NCBI GenBank assembly: GCA_040219295.1 | Contig: JAVJST010000011.1 | Span: 806,001-870,000 of the forward strand | From: JAVJST01 sp040219295 | GTDB taxonomy: Bacteria; Pseudomonadota; Alphaproteobacteria; Rhodospirillales; Casp-alpha2 | Direction: 5' to 3' | Length of the DNA: 64,000 nucleotides | Shown here: piece by piece, positions 34,416 through 43,216 of the stretch | Layout of the letters: the number at the start of each line of letters is the position of its first letter | Position numbering within the stretch: position 1 is the first letter of the stretch | Position numbers and translations under genes: made by a program | Notes under the pieces: model-generated | What the model was told of the DNA's origin: nothing | Seen by the model: only the letters and a program-made list of their open reading frames with translations | The model's database searches: none

Positions 34416-35408
34416 TCACTCAACTGTTTGCTCCAAGCAGTTGTCCAAGTATGGCTTGACCCTCTCGACGAATATTGCTGACCACCGCTCAGCGCTATCG
34501 CGCTCCAGATGACCTTGCGTATAAACGTCGTCCAGCTTGGCCATGACAAATGGAACGCCCAACTTATCAGCTTTTCGTTGTGCTGCGTCGAAACTGATGA
34601 TGGTGCTTGGAACAAGTGTCGTAACGATGCATTTCAGTGGAAGGCCGATCGAAGATCGGAAGTTTTCAAACGCAGCATCAGAAAACTGCCACCGGCCGCT
34701 ATCGCCGTAATCGCCGGCCGTATCGTAGTCAATTAGGTCACCACTCAACGCGAGATTCTTGTCATTCAAAACAGCGCCCGTAGATCTGGACCGGTACAGC
34801 GAGCCTTTTCGTCCGCAAATTTTCCACCAACCGGCCGGGGCTCTCGCGCAAGTGGCTTGGTGAAGGAGTTGCGAAATGCGTTTCATGTAAAGCTCGAGTA
34901 TGAAGGTCTGGTCACCGGCCACAACCTCCGTTCCGTGCGGGCCGAGGCCCGCTTTAAAGAACGCGTCATTGTTGATGATCACGGCTTTTGGTGACAGTCG
35001 GTGCTTTTTGTGGAACTCCACGAAGAAGTCCGCCCCTTCCCCGTTGAAGGCCAGCACGTAATAGGTCAGTCCTTGGGCGCGAAAAAACGCATCCACGGCA
35101 TCGGTTGAGAATCCGAAAAGGGCGGTGCTTGCGCCGAGCAGCAGTACATCTGCGTTCCTGGCCGCGTCCAGGGCCCCGCCTTCCAGGTCGTGATAGAGGG
35201 CACCCGTGTCGTAATCGCCGTAGGTATCGACGAAACAAGTTCCCAGGTAATGGTCGTCCGAATAGCCGCCCGGGTGACATGTGCCGATCGCGCTCAACCG
35301 GAGTGAAAAGGCGTAGGCCGGCAGGCAGATCAGAAAAGCACTGAGAACCGCCAGTCGAACGTATCGGCGGTAGAGCCTTGCGGATTCGTCGTCGGGCCTG
35401 AGAGTCAT
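34416..35408 (-). CDS. membrane-anchored SGNH/DltD-like protein, partner of the MBOAT acyltransferase
   Basis: 330 residues. One N-terminal membrane helix (about 16-38, LAVLSAFLICLPAYAFSL) precedes an extracytoplasmic domain. LLLGASTALFGFSTDAV (Ser94) resembles the nucleophile block of DltD/AlgJ/AlgX-type SGNH proteins, and VIINNDAFF resembles a later block. A C-terminal His-containing segment (TQGHLERDSAERWS) could supply the remaining catalytic residues. Proteins of this kind act with MBOAT enzymes to transfer acyl groups to exported glycans. The gene starts 18 bp after the MBOAT stop. The family link is weak at sequence level, but the pairing is characteristic. Confidence 0.6.
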   Translation of the reverse strand: MTLRPDDESARLYRRYVRLAVLSAFLICLPAYAFSLRLSAIGTCHPGGYSDDHYLGTCFVDTYGDYDTGALYHDLEGGALDAARNADVLLLGASTALFGFSTDAVDAFFRAQGLTYYVLAFNGEGADFFVEFHKKHRLSPKAVIINNDAFFKAGLGPHGTEVVAGDQTFILELYMKRISQLLHQATCARAPAGWWKICGRKGSLYRSRSTGAVLNDKNLALSGDLIDYDTAGDYGDSGRWQFSDAAFENFRSSIGLPLKCIVTTLVPSTIISFDAAQRKADKLGVPFVMAKLDDVYTQGHLERDSAERWSAIFVERVKPYLDNCLEQTVE

Positions 35409-35426
35409 CGCGTGCGCCGGGGCAGT

Positions 35427-37013
35427 CTAGAACTGGAAGTAAATGTACTGTGAAGAGTGGCCGCCGTGATACAGCCCCAGTTCGACGACGGCGTACAACA
35501 GAAGGGCGAAGCAGAACGTGTTCCACATGATAGTCGGTTTCCAGGTGAAGGCTTCAGCCAAATGCCCGGTTGAGGCTTGCCCCAACTGATAACCTGCCGG
35601 GAAGTGATGACGGAAGATTTGAAAGATGTTTGGTGCGAACAGGGCGATCGCCATGCAGAACAACGCCCATTTGATTCCGGGAGAACCATAGACTGTGGGT
35701 TTCACGCCGAGGGCGAACTTCTCGGCCAGTGCGGCAAACGCCGGCAATTCCCGAACCAGCCGCTCAGGAATCGTTAAGTCGCTTAAGCCAAACATCCCCG
35801 ACAGAATAGATATCGCGCCGTCGACCGAGCCTGCTCTGAAGAACACCAGACTGATCACGAAGATGACCATCGTCGCAAACCAACCGATCACGCGTGGAAC
35901 GGACGGACCTTTTAAAGTCGTCCAAAGCGAATTGACGACGACGGCTGCGCCGTTGATTGCCATGCAGATGATGAATCCCCATCCGGCTCCGTGCCACAGG
36001 CCTGACAAGACAAACGTGATCATGACCGGGCCGATCATCGCAGCGGCGAAACGCCCCAGGTTGTCGGATATCCCGGTTCGGCGGACCAACCGCATCGCCG
36101 CCAGGTTGAGCGGCACGTAGACGTAGTTCATAAAGAACTGCATGACCGTCATGTGCCAACGCCGCCAAAGCACGATCATGCTCGTCGATTTCAGGGGCGA
36201 GTAGAAGTTAATCGGCAGATTGACGCCGAACATCTTGCCGAGGCCGACCGCCATATCGGAATAAGCGGAAAAATCGAAGTAGAGCTGCAGGGTGAACCCG
36301 ACTGCGGCCGCCCATCCGTCGACGAGACCGACCGTCTCACCAGCGCCCGGCAAAGCAAATACGCGGTCGACATCAGTCGCCAGGTTGTCAGCAATTACCA
36401 CTTTCTTGAATAGGCCGATCGCGAAAATGCTGAAGCCGACGGCAAGATCGGTTAAACGTTTGTCCTTGTTTCCAAAGGCCTTTAGTTGCGGCATCAGATC
36501 TGCATGATGGACGATCGGGCCTGCGAGCAGCTGGGGAAAGAACGTGACAAAAGTCACGTAGCGCAGGAAGCTTGTTTCTTGCGCTTTGCCAGCCCGGACA
36601 TCCAACAAGAACATGATCTGCTGAAAAATAAAGAACGAGATCGCTAGTGGCAGGGCGATGTCGAGATAGTCGATGGATGTGGAGACTAATGAATTTGCGT
36701 TTAAAATCAGGAAATTAGTATACTTGAAGTAGCCAAGCAAAACCAAATCCCCAACGATTGCTGCAGCCAGTATCTTTCGCGCGCGCGCATCGGATTGTTC
36801 CTGCGCCAAGTAGCGCCCGGCGACGAAGTTACCGACCAAGGTAGCGAACAACAGCAAGCCGTGAGTCGGCTCGGCCCAGCAATAGAAAAACATCGAACTA
36901 ACGGCGAGGATCCAATAGATGCCGGTCTCGCTGGCCCGTGCTTTGCAGACATGGCCGAGAAAAAGGACGACAGGAAGGAATGCGAATATAAAAACAACGG
37001 AGTTAAAGAGCAC
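35427..37013 (-). CDS. MBOAT-family membrane O-acyltransferase (AlgI/PatA-like)
   Basis: 528 residues from a GTG at 37013, preceded by AGGA. It has about 11-12 hydrophobic helices. GYFKYTNF, QLLAGPIVHHADLMPQ, YFDFSAYSDMAVGLGKMFG and WRRWHMTV (His287) are AlgI-type signatures, and the near-invariant catalytic His is His341 in LSGLWHGAGWGF. Such proteins move acyl groups, usually acetyl, across the inner membrane onto polysaccharides such as alginate or peptidoglycan. It is divergent from the MaoC-SDR gene by 134 bp and coupled to the SGNH-like gene. With an ACP and FkbH-like enzyme nearby, the donor may be an ACP-bound acyl group and not acetyl-CoA. Confidence 0.88.
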   Translation of the reverse strand: MLFNSVVFIFAFLPVVLFLGHVCKARASETGIYWILAVSSMFFYCWAEPTHGLLLFATLVGNFVAGRYLAQEQSDARARKILAAAIVGDLVLLGYFKYTNFLILNANSLVSTSIDYLDIALPLAISFFIFQQIMFLLDVRAGKAQETSFLRYVTFVTFFPQLLAGPIVHHADLMPQLKAFGNKDKRLTDLAVGFSIFAIGLFKKVVIADNLATDVDRVFALPGAGETVGLVDGWAAAVGFTLQLYFDFSAYSDMAVGLGKMFGVNLPINFYSPLKSTSMIVLWRRWHMTVMQFFMNYVYVPLNLAAMRLVRRTGISDNLGRFAAAMIGPVMITFVLSGLWHGAGWGFIICMAINGAAVVVNSLWTTLKGPSVPRVIGWFATMVIFVISLVFFRAGSVDGAISILSGMFGLSDLTIPERLVRELPAFAALAEKFALGVKPTVYGSPGIKWALFCMAIALFAPNIFQIFRHHFPAGYQLGQASTGHLAEAFTWKPTIMWNTFCFALLLYAVVELGLYHGGHSSQYIYFQF

Positions 37014-37147
37014 GACTGGTTCCTAGGCGAGAAAGTCATGCTGGATGACTCAACGTGCAGATGGCTGATGTTTGCGGCAATCTGCTTGATGTACAAGTGC
37101 GCAGTTGTAGATGATTACTGTTTGACGATTGAAGGAGTGAGGGGCGC

Positions 37148-38353
37148 GTGAATTCGGGTCAACAAGTCGGATCGATCTCAAGTTGGGCGGTCGGCGACCA
37201 AGTCGTTGTGATGCACCTGTTCTCGACTGACGACGTAGAGTCCTTCGCCAATCTCACCGGCGATCGAAATCCTATTCATTCGGATTCGGAGTTTGCTGCC
37301 AAAGCAGGCATTGGCCGACCGGTGATCCACGGTATGTTGGCAGCATCATTCATTTCGTCGTTGATCGGCAATCGCATTCCGGGGCCGGGGGCGCTTTGGC
37401 TGTCATTCAATATCGACTGGCTCAAGCCCATAAGAGTGAATGACAACGTGAAGTTCGTCGCAAGCGTAACCGCCGTTCACGAATCCAGCGAGACGCTGGA
37501 CCTCAAAATTCGAGGCCTCGACGCTGCTTCGGAAGATCCCCATTTCGAAGCGAAAGCAACCGTCGCATTGCCCGCCCAACAGGTTCGTGACGTGGCCGCA
37601 GCGCCGGGCGTTGCGGATCCGCTTGAAGGCAAACGTTTCATCATTACCGGGGGTGGCGGTGGTGTTGGCTCGGCGGCCGCCCAGATGATTGCGGGTCAAG
37701 GTGGTCGGCTCACGCTATTGGGCCGCGACGTTGGCCGTATGAGATCAGTTGCCGAAAGTCTGGGCCCTTCATGCGATGGGCTGATGTCGATTGATTTGCG
37801 AGACGCGAGATCGATCGAAAAATCCTGCCGCGCGATACTCGACGAGGGAAGGATTGACGGGATCGTCCATACGGCAGCAGCTCCGTTAATACCCATACGC
37901 CTCGACGAACGGGACGCTCGCGAGGAACTCGAAGCCCAGCTCGAGGTTGGCCCGACCGCCTTACAGATTCTCACTCAGCAACTGCGCTCCGGCATGAATG
38001 TGGGCGCGTCGATTTGTGCGGTTCTCTCCCAAGACATCCTCGACATGCCCGTAGAAGGTCATGGCGCGTATACAGCAGCGAAGTTCGCAACACTAGGACT
38101 CATTCGCTCTCTGGCGGTCGAACTTGGGCGGGACGGCATTCGCGCCAATGCGGTCTCTGCATCGATGATGAGCACGATGTTCACTGAGAATGTTTCGCCC
38201 AGCATCAAAAGAATAGAGGCGTCGCGCAATCCAATGCGGCAGCTTTGCACACCGCAGGACGTCGCCAGTGCCATCGTCTTCCTGCTCGGACCGCACGCCG
38301 CCTTCGTCAACGGCGCCAACATTCCGGTTACCGGGGGCATCGCCGCCGGATGA
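37148..38353 (+). CDS. MaoC dehydratase-SDR ketoreductase fusion
   Basis: 401 residues from a GTG at 37148 behind GAAGGAG. Residues about 10-145 are a MaoC/hot-dog (R)-hydratase domain with the Asp-Asn-Pro-x-His type motif in ANLTGDRNPIHSD and IGRPVIHGML. Residues about 158-401 are a classical SDR with ITGGGGGVGSAAA, Ser294, Tyr308 and Lys312 (YTAAK), and a VTGG C-terminus. The pair would interconvert 3-oxoacyl, 3-hydroxyacyl and 2-enoyl thioesters on CoA or ACP. It overlaps the FkbH-like gene by ATGA and leads the operon, so it probably tailors the ACP-bound acyl group. The order of reaction cannot be told from sequence. Confidence 0.8.
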   Translation: MNSGQQVGSISSWAVGDQVVVMHLFSTDDVESFANLTGDRNPIHSDSEFAAKAGIGRPVIHGMLAASFISSLIGNRIPGPGALWLSFNIDWLKPIRVNDNVKFVASVTAVHESSETLDLKIRGLDAASEDPHFEAKATVALPAQQVRDVAAAPGVADPLEGKRFIITGGGGGVGSAAAQMIAGQGGRLTLLGRDVGRMRSVAESLGPSCDGLMSIDLRDARSIEKSCRAILDEGRIDGIVHTAAAPLIPIRLDERDAREELEAQLEVGPTALQILTQQLRSGMNVGASICAVLSQDILDMPVEGHGAYTAAKFATLGLIRSLAVELGRDGIRANAVSASMMSTMFTENVSPSIKRIEASRNPMRQLCTPQDVASAIVFLLGPHAAFVNGANIPVTGGIAAG

Positions 38354-40236
38354 TGCGGTGCAAGGACCGTCTTTGGGCCGTAATGGACTGGGACTCCGAT
38401 CTCCGCGACGAGGTGTGTTCGTCGCTCGAAAGTGGTCTTCCTAGTCGCATGGTAGAAGCTCTAGATGCAGTTCGGTCGTTGCCGCTGGCACAGCGCGGCC
38501 AGCCGATGAGGATCGGAGTCTGTGCCACGTTCTCGATTGAGCCTCTGGTGCCAGCATTGGAACTCGGCCTGTCGACTGTGGCCATATCACCTGAATTAGT
38601 CATCGCCGAGTTCGACAACATCCATCAGTCACTGCTCGACCGTGATTCTGTTCTGCACCGGTCAAAAATGGACGCAGTGCTGGTGCTGTGGCAGGCCAAG
38701 GATCTCCTGGCACAACTTCAGCATCGCGACACCCAATCCGATGTAGACCAACGTCAGCAGCTGATCGACGACGCCCTCGATGATATTCGTTCATTGGTCG
38801 AAGGCTACCTTGAGATCACTACCGCTCCCGTTTTTCTGCCGACGTTGTCGCCTGATTTCTCCTTAGCTACCGATCTGCGGTCATTTCACGAGCACGCTGG
38901 CGTGCCCCAAGCGATCGCACAACTCAATCTAGGAGTCCTACGGCTTGCCGCAGATAACCCAGGCGTCCGTATTTTGGACCTCGCCGGCTGGTGGCGGAAG
39001 ATCGGGACAAGTGGATACAACATGAAAATGGACATGTATGCGCGGCAACCCATTGCGCAGAATTTCACTGGTTCGTTTGCTCAGATGATCGCGGAGCACC
39101 TGCGCCCCCTGACGGGCAAGACAAAGAAGGTGCTTGCCATCGACCTAGACAACACCTTGTGGGGCGGTGTTCTCGGCGAGGATGGCGTCGCCGGTTTGGC
39201 TGTGGGGCATGATTTTCCCGGCAAAATATACATGCGTATTCAGGAACTGGTGCGGGATCTGAGGGTAAACGGCGTCGTTCTGATACTGCTGACAAAGAAT
39301 AATCACTCAGACGTGGTAGAGGCATTTGCGAAGCGATCAGACATGCCGCTGCGACTCGATGATTTTACGGTCGTCATGGCCAACTGGGAGGCGAAACACG
39401 AGAACCTTTTGGTTGCGACAGAATCCATCGGCCTCAGTCTCGACTCGGTCGTCTTTCTTGACGACCAGGCGTTCGAACGCGAGGCAATGCTGTTTCACCT
39501 GCCGGACGTTACGGTGCCGGACGTTGGCGCCGACCCGTTGGCGATCATTGATATCTTGATAAACAATCCCTGGTTCCAGCGTTATCGCCTGACAGACGCG
39601 GATCGAAACCGAACCGCGGATTACACCAACAATGCTAAGCGCCAGGCGTTGCGCGCAAGCTCGGGCAGTTTGGAGGACTTTCTCTTTGGCCTCGGGCTAC
39701 GGCTTCAAATCGATGAGATCGATGACGTTCTCACGGTTCGGGCGGCGCAGATGTGTGCTCGCACCAATCAGTTCAATCTAACGATGAGGCGGCACGATGA
39801 GTCGGCGATCTCGGGCATGCGACGCGACGAACGGAACATTCTGTTCATCGCGTCCTTGGCGGACAAGTTCGGAGACCAGGGCGCTATTGGGCTCTGCATT
39901 GGCATTGCCGATGACACGCAGCAAGACGTCATCGAGATCGACAGTTTTCTGATGAGCTGCCGGGCGTTGGGTCGCGGTATTGAACAGGCGATGTTCTATA
40001 CGTTCGTCGAACGAGCCGTCGCCGCCGGTTACGGCCGCATCCATGCCAAGTACGTACCGGGAAAGCGGAATCAGCAGTGCGAGGAATTCTTTGAAACCCA
40101 GGGCATGGCGGTTGCCGAAGACGGTTCCGACGGGAAACGATACACCCTGTCATTGCCGGCGGACGTGATACCGCCAGCTTGGATCGAGATCACAGCCGAC
40201 GGAAACAAGGGATCACGAAACAATGCCGGAAGATAA
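38350..40236 (+). CDS. FkbH-like HAD-IIIC phosphatase/acyltransferase (glyceryl-ACP forming type)
   Basis: 628 residues from the ATG at 38350 overlapping the previous stop (ATGA). Residues about 45-250 match the FkbH N-terminal region. The HAD core has AIDLDNTLWGGVLGE (Asp265, Asp267), and LDDQAFEREAM is the later acidic motif. The C-terminal GNAT-like part contains MSCRALGRGIE with Cys537, the conserved cysteine that in FkbH-type enzymes carries the glyceryl unit. The family dephosphorylates 1,3-bisphosphoglycerate while loading glycerate on an ACP. The adjacent ACP gene overlaps by 14 bp, supporting that reaction here. The product could be glyceryl or a derivative used for glycan decoration. 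Confidence 0.85.
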   Translation: MMRCKDRLWAVMDWDSDLRDEVCSSLESGLPSRMVEALDAVRSLPLAQRGQPMRIGVCATFSIEPLVPALELGLSTVAISPELVIAEFDNIHQSLLDRDSVLHRSKMDAVLVLWQAKDLLAQLQHRDTQSDVDQRQQLIDDALDDIRSLVEGYLEITTAPVFLPTLSPDFSLATDLRSFHEHAGVPQAIAQLNLGVLRLAADNPGVRILDLAGWWRKIGTSGYNMKMDMYARQPIAQNFTGSFAQMIAEHLRPLTGKTKKVLAIDLDNTLWGGVLGEDGVAGLAVGHDFPGKIYMRIQELVRDLRVNGVVLILLTKNNHSDVVEAFAKRSDMPLRLDDFTVVMANWEAKHENLLVATESIGLSLDSVVFLDDQAFEREAMLFHLPDVTVPDVGADPLAIIDILINNPWFQRYRLTDADRNRTADYTNNAKRQALRASSGSLEDFLFGLGLRLQIDEIDDVLTVRAAQMCARTNQFNLTMRRHDESAISGMRRDERNILFIASLADKFGDQGAIGLCIGIADDTQQDVIEIDSFLMSCRALGRGIEQAMFYTFVERAVAAGYGRIHAKYVPGKRNQQCEEFFETQGMAVAEDGSDGKRYTLSLPADVIPPAWIEITADGNKGSRNNAGR

Positions 40237-40471
40237 TCATCAGAAGCTCCTCTCCGTCGTCGCGCGAGTTTTCGACGTGGGGCCGGTTGGGTTGACGGAC
40301 GAAACCTCCCAGGACGACATTGATCGATGGGATTCGTTCGGCATGATCAATCTCGTGAATGAACTCGAACTTTCCTTTGGTGTCAGTTTCGACATTCTGG
40401 AGATTATCGAGTTCCGCACTGTCGGGATCATCAAGGATTCGCTGGCTGAGAAAGGGATATCGTTCCCGTGA
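40223..40471 (+). CDS. acyl carrier protein
   Basis: 82 residues forming a four-helix ACP. The phosphopantetheine site is Ser38 in RWDSFGMINLV, a DSF variant of the usual DSL. The acidic helix II and III regions (NELELSFGVSF) are typical of carriers recognised by discrete enzymes. It overlaps the end of the FkbH-like gene by 14 bp and the following methyltransferase gene by 4 bp, so the three are tightly coupled. It should carry the glyceryl or hydroxyacyl group made by its neighbours. It is not the fatty-acid acpP. Confidence 0.9.
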   Translation: MPEDNHQKLLSVVARVFDVGPVGLTDETSQDDIDRWDSFGMINLVNELELSFGVSFDILEIIEFRTVGIIKDSLAEKGISFP

Positions 40472-41406
40472 ACGAGAATGGTTCGTCTCGGGATGAATTT
40501 AGGCTAGCGGGGCGGATGCTGGATGAACTCGCCCTGCAGATGCCGTTTCTCCATCGTGCAACCTGCGACGCCAAGTCGGTCCCAATTGCCCAGCGGCTTT
40601 CCGCACTCCAGTCGATCGGTGAACGGCTCAGCCAGATTTATGACGGTGACGATTGGATCCGGGAGTCCGTCAGGTCGTACGTCTATCTGTCTCTAGAGTT
40701 CCTCCGCCTGCAGCGGGAACTGGAAAAGACCGGCGCGTATCTGATGTCGACAGAAGCGGAAACAGCCCAGCACGTCTACGACAATGCCGACGTTTTCGGC
40801 GGATACTACCTGCCTGGGTTGTTGTTGACCGAGGCCCTGTGGCCCAACCACTTCGTGCTGAACACGGCTTTCCTCAATCGCTTCGTCGAGGGACTGCCGC
40901 CGAACCCCGCAATTCTCGAAGTCGGTGTCGGCACTGGCTATCATTTATCGCAACTGCTCGATCGGCGCGAGTCGGCACGCTACGTCGGGCTGGACATCAG
41001 CGAGTACGCCATTGATTTTTGCCGTCGGTACGCAGGTGTCGATCATGCCTCGTCGTCAAGTGCGACCTTTCGTCTTGAGAGTATCACAGGTGATTGCGCG
41101 CTGCCTGAGAAGTCCTTCGACGGCATCGTAATTGGCGAAGTGCTGGAACACATTGAAACGCCGTTCGACGTCATGGTCGATCTAAGGCGGGCAGCGAAGC
41201 CCGGCGCCACGCTATTCATGACCACCGTCGCCTTCGCGGCGAACATCGATCACATCTACATGTTCGAAAGCGTGGAGGAAATCCGCGATCTCGTACAGCA
41301 AAGCGGCTGGACGATCGAGGCGGACTGGCCGTTACCAGTCTATCCTCAGGACACGCCTGACATGGCCCGACGGCCGATGAATTACGGGGCTGTTCTAAAG
41401 AACTGA
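40468..41406 (+). CDS. class I SAM-dependent methyltransferase of the acyl-decoration cassette
   Basis: 312 residues from a GTG overlapping the ACP stop (GTGA). About 135 N-terminal helical residues precede the methyltransferase fold: ILEVGVGTGYHLSQLL (motif I), YVGLDISEYAIDFC, FDGIVIGEVLEHIETP and PGATLFMTTV. It may O-methylate the glyceryl hydroxyl on the ACP, as FkbG does in methoxymalonyl-ACP synthesis, or a sugar. The overlap with the ACP gene favours an acyl-ACP substrate, but this is inference. The FkbI/FkbK oxidation enzymes of that pathway are absent. Confidence 0.75.
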   Translation: MNENGSSRDEFRLAGRMLDELALQMPFLHRATCDAKSVPIAQRLSALQSIGERLSQIYDGDDWIRESVRSYVYLSLEFLRLQRELEKTGAYLMSTEAETAQHVYDNADVFGGYYLPGLLLTEALWPNHFVLNTAFLNRFVEGLPPNPAILEVGVGTGYHLSQLLDRRESARYVGLDISEYAIDFCRRYAGVDHASSSSATFRLESITGDCALPEKSFDGIVIGEVLEHIETPFDVMVDLRRAAKPGATLFMTTVAFAANIDHIYMFESVEEIRDLVQQSGWTIEADWPLPVYPQDTPDMARRPMNYGAVLKN

Positions 41407-41678
41407 GGACTTTTCGCTCGAGAGACGATATCGGCTAAAATCGGCATTAGTGGCAATCCTGTCCAATGATCGACCCTGGACTAGATGGGGGAGCCGGTAA
41501 AACTATGCTTACGCCTACCCTGTGCCGGAGTTGTGTCGTCGTTATCCGGATTCGGGCGGCGCTGTTCCCTCTAAAGACAACTCAGAATGTGATTGTAACC
41601 ACCTCAGGTGTCGGCTGTTGGCCGGAAGCAACCGCTTGCCGGGATACATGATCCCTTAGCAGGCATTCTGAGAGAAAA
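41407..41678. other. non-coding spacer between convergent island genes, with inverted repeats
   Basis: No supported gene. CTCAGAATG (41581-41589) and CATTCTGAG (41664-41672) are perfect 9-bp arms 74 nt apart. Inside them GGGAT-ACATG-ATCCC (41641-41655) forms a small hairpin. It may act as a bidirectional transcription stop, though no U-run is present. Confidence 0.4.
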
Positions 41679-43019
41679 TCAGTCCTTAAGTTCACGACTT
41701 CCGAGCTCATCAGTAATCGACTCGGCAACCAGGCGATAGCCCGTTGGCGTATAGTGTCCATCGTGCAGGGACCGGGGGTCCGGGTGATCCGCAAACACCG
41801 CTCGAACATCGATGATCCTCTGTACGCCTGAGTTCGAGACAACATTCATCACTCTATCGGCGTAGCTGTCCGCAACATAGTTTGCGATGACGTTGGTGTA
41901 GCGATGCTCGCTGGGCAGATAAAGGAACACGAGCTCACCTCCCCAGGAACTTACGAGTGCTTCCGCTTGTCTGATGATGTCGCCGAAATGGTGAAGGTAG
42001 CTATTGTCGAAATCGATGGAGAATCCGAAAACGCTGACGATCGATCCCAACATGAACAGTCGTTTCAGCGAGAGCTGACGCTCCGTTATCGTATGCGCCT
42101 GCCGGGCGTCACGCCGACTCGCCAGCTCGCTCTCAAGATACGACGCTAGAACCGAGTCTATTTCCGGCTGGCGATTGATGAGGTCCTGGGAAAAGTCGCC
42201 GTTGAGATATCGGAGCAAGATCGGATCCGTCATCTCTTCCACCAAGTTCTTCGTGAGATCGTTGCCTTCGAAGTACGCCCACACGACGACAGGCGGACTC
42301 AGATGAGGTCCGTACTCCTTCAAGGTTGCCAATTCGATCAAGGGGCCATTGCCGCCGCAAGCCAGATTCACGACCTGATAAGAGGTTCGCAATCGATCGG
42401 AGAACCCCTCACCTATTCTGACGTCTGTTCCGAAAGCATACGAATCCCCGACGATCAGAATGTCGACCTCATTCCTGCGCCAGGAATCGGGTGGATTATT
42501 GAAGCCGTACTTGTCGCTCATCCGGGTAAGCGTTGCCCCTTCGTCGGTTACATCTCTTGCGATGAGATTGCTGGATATCCCGGTCAAGGGAAGTAACCGT
42601 TCGCCAGAGTGCCCACTGAGATGACGGTTCAGCAAAGAACTAGGACAAGAATGCGGAATTCGCGCTGACAGTTCGGTGGGCAGGGGATTCCGCAACCCAT
42701 CCGGCTCGAGGCGGCCCGGATAAAGCTGCAGATACGCTTCGGCCATCAACAGCGCGCCAACAACTGCCAGACCGTTCACCGCGACCAGCAAGCGCAGTCT
42801 GTGTCCGGCCCATAGCATGAACAAACATGCAGCTCCGGCCAATGAAGGGACGTATCCGTACACGACGCGCCTCGGAGGCGACAACTCATGCCCGACGAGT
42901 AACATGAAATAGAGGCCAACGATCAGGAGGCCAAAACCTACCCACAAGAACAAACCTCTGATGATCAGCTGTTCGAACTTACTGACTTTCTGCACCCAGA
43001 GGCTCCGGTTTCGATACAT
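41679..43019 (-). CDS. membrane-anchored SGNH/GDSL-hydrolase-like protein
   Basis: 446 residues. Three N-terminal hydrophobic helices (about 22-43, 55-72 and 76-95) precede an extracytoplasmic SGNH domain. Block I is LIVGDSYAFGTDV with Ser193. VNLACGGNGP (Gly block), VWAYFEGND (Asn block) and DGHYTPTGYRLVA with Asp420 and His422 complete the catalytic set. It is a likely esterase or acyltransferase acting on an acylated glycan at the cell surface, either trimming or transferring groups added by the MBOAT pair. It lies alone on the minus strand at the right end of the island. Phospholipase or peptidoglycan O-acetylesterase activity cannot be excluded. Confidence 0.75.
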   Translation of the reverse strand: MYRNRSLWVQKVSKFEQLIIRGLFLWVGFGLLIVGLYFMLLVGHELSPPRRVVYGYVPSLAGAACLFMLWAGHRLRLLVAVNGLAVVGALLMAEAYLQLYPGRLEPDGLRNPLPTELSARIPHSCPSSLLNRHLSGHSGERLLPLTGISSNLIARDVTDEGATLTRMSDKYGFNNPPDSWRRNEVDILIVGDSYAFGTDVRIGEGFSDRLRTSYQVVNLACGGNGPLIELATLKEYGPHLSPPVVVWAYFEGNDLTKNLVEEMTDPILLRYLNGDFSQDLINRQPEIDSVLASYLESELASRRDARQAHTITERQLSLKRLFMLGSIVSVFGFSIDFDNSYLHHFGDIIRQAEALVSSWGGELVFLYLPSEHRYTNVIANYVADSYADRVMNVVSNSGVQRIIDVRAVFADHPDPRSLHDGHYTPTGYRLVAESITDELGSRELKD

Positions 43020-43161
43020 TGGGGCCGACGCATCATCGCCGGACTAACGCCAGGAGCCGGACGCGTGGCGCAACGGGCATGAGCCATCTCTCGTCCTCAA
43101 TGGGTCAGGAGCACTTTCTCCAATTGAAAGTCTCTGCCCGTTTGCCCGACGCCCAAGTCTG

Positions 43162-43176
43162 TCCTGCGGCACCATT
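43162..43176. repeat. att-like direct repeat, right copy
   Basis: TCCTGCGGCACCATT is identical to the tRNA-Thr 3' end at 33416-33430. The flanking AAGTCTG resembles AAATCTC of the tRNA. No tRNA 5' half is present, as expected for the displaced end of an island. It lies 40 bp from the 3' end of the intact D-3-hydroxybutyrate dehydrogenase gene. Confidence 0.7.
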
Positions 43177-43216
43177 CTTCCCTCCGATACCACGACGTTT
43201 ACGAGACGTGCCGGCG

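Noticed and set aside
34144..34512. A 122-codon plus-strand frame
   Set aside because: Part of it is antisense to the bdhA fragment, and the rest overlaps the end of the SGNH-like gene; no family match.
41466..41651. A 61-codon plus-strand frame between convergent genes
   Set aside because: No ribosome site or recognisable features, and it spans the inverted repeats.
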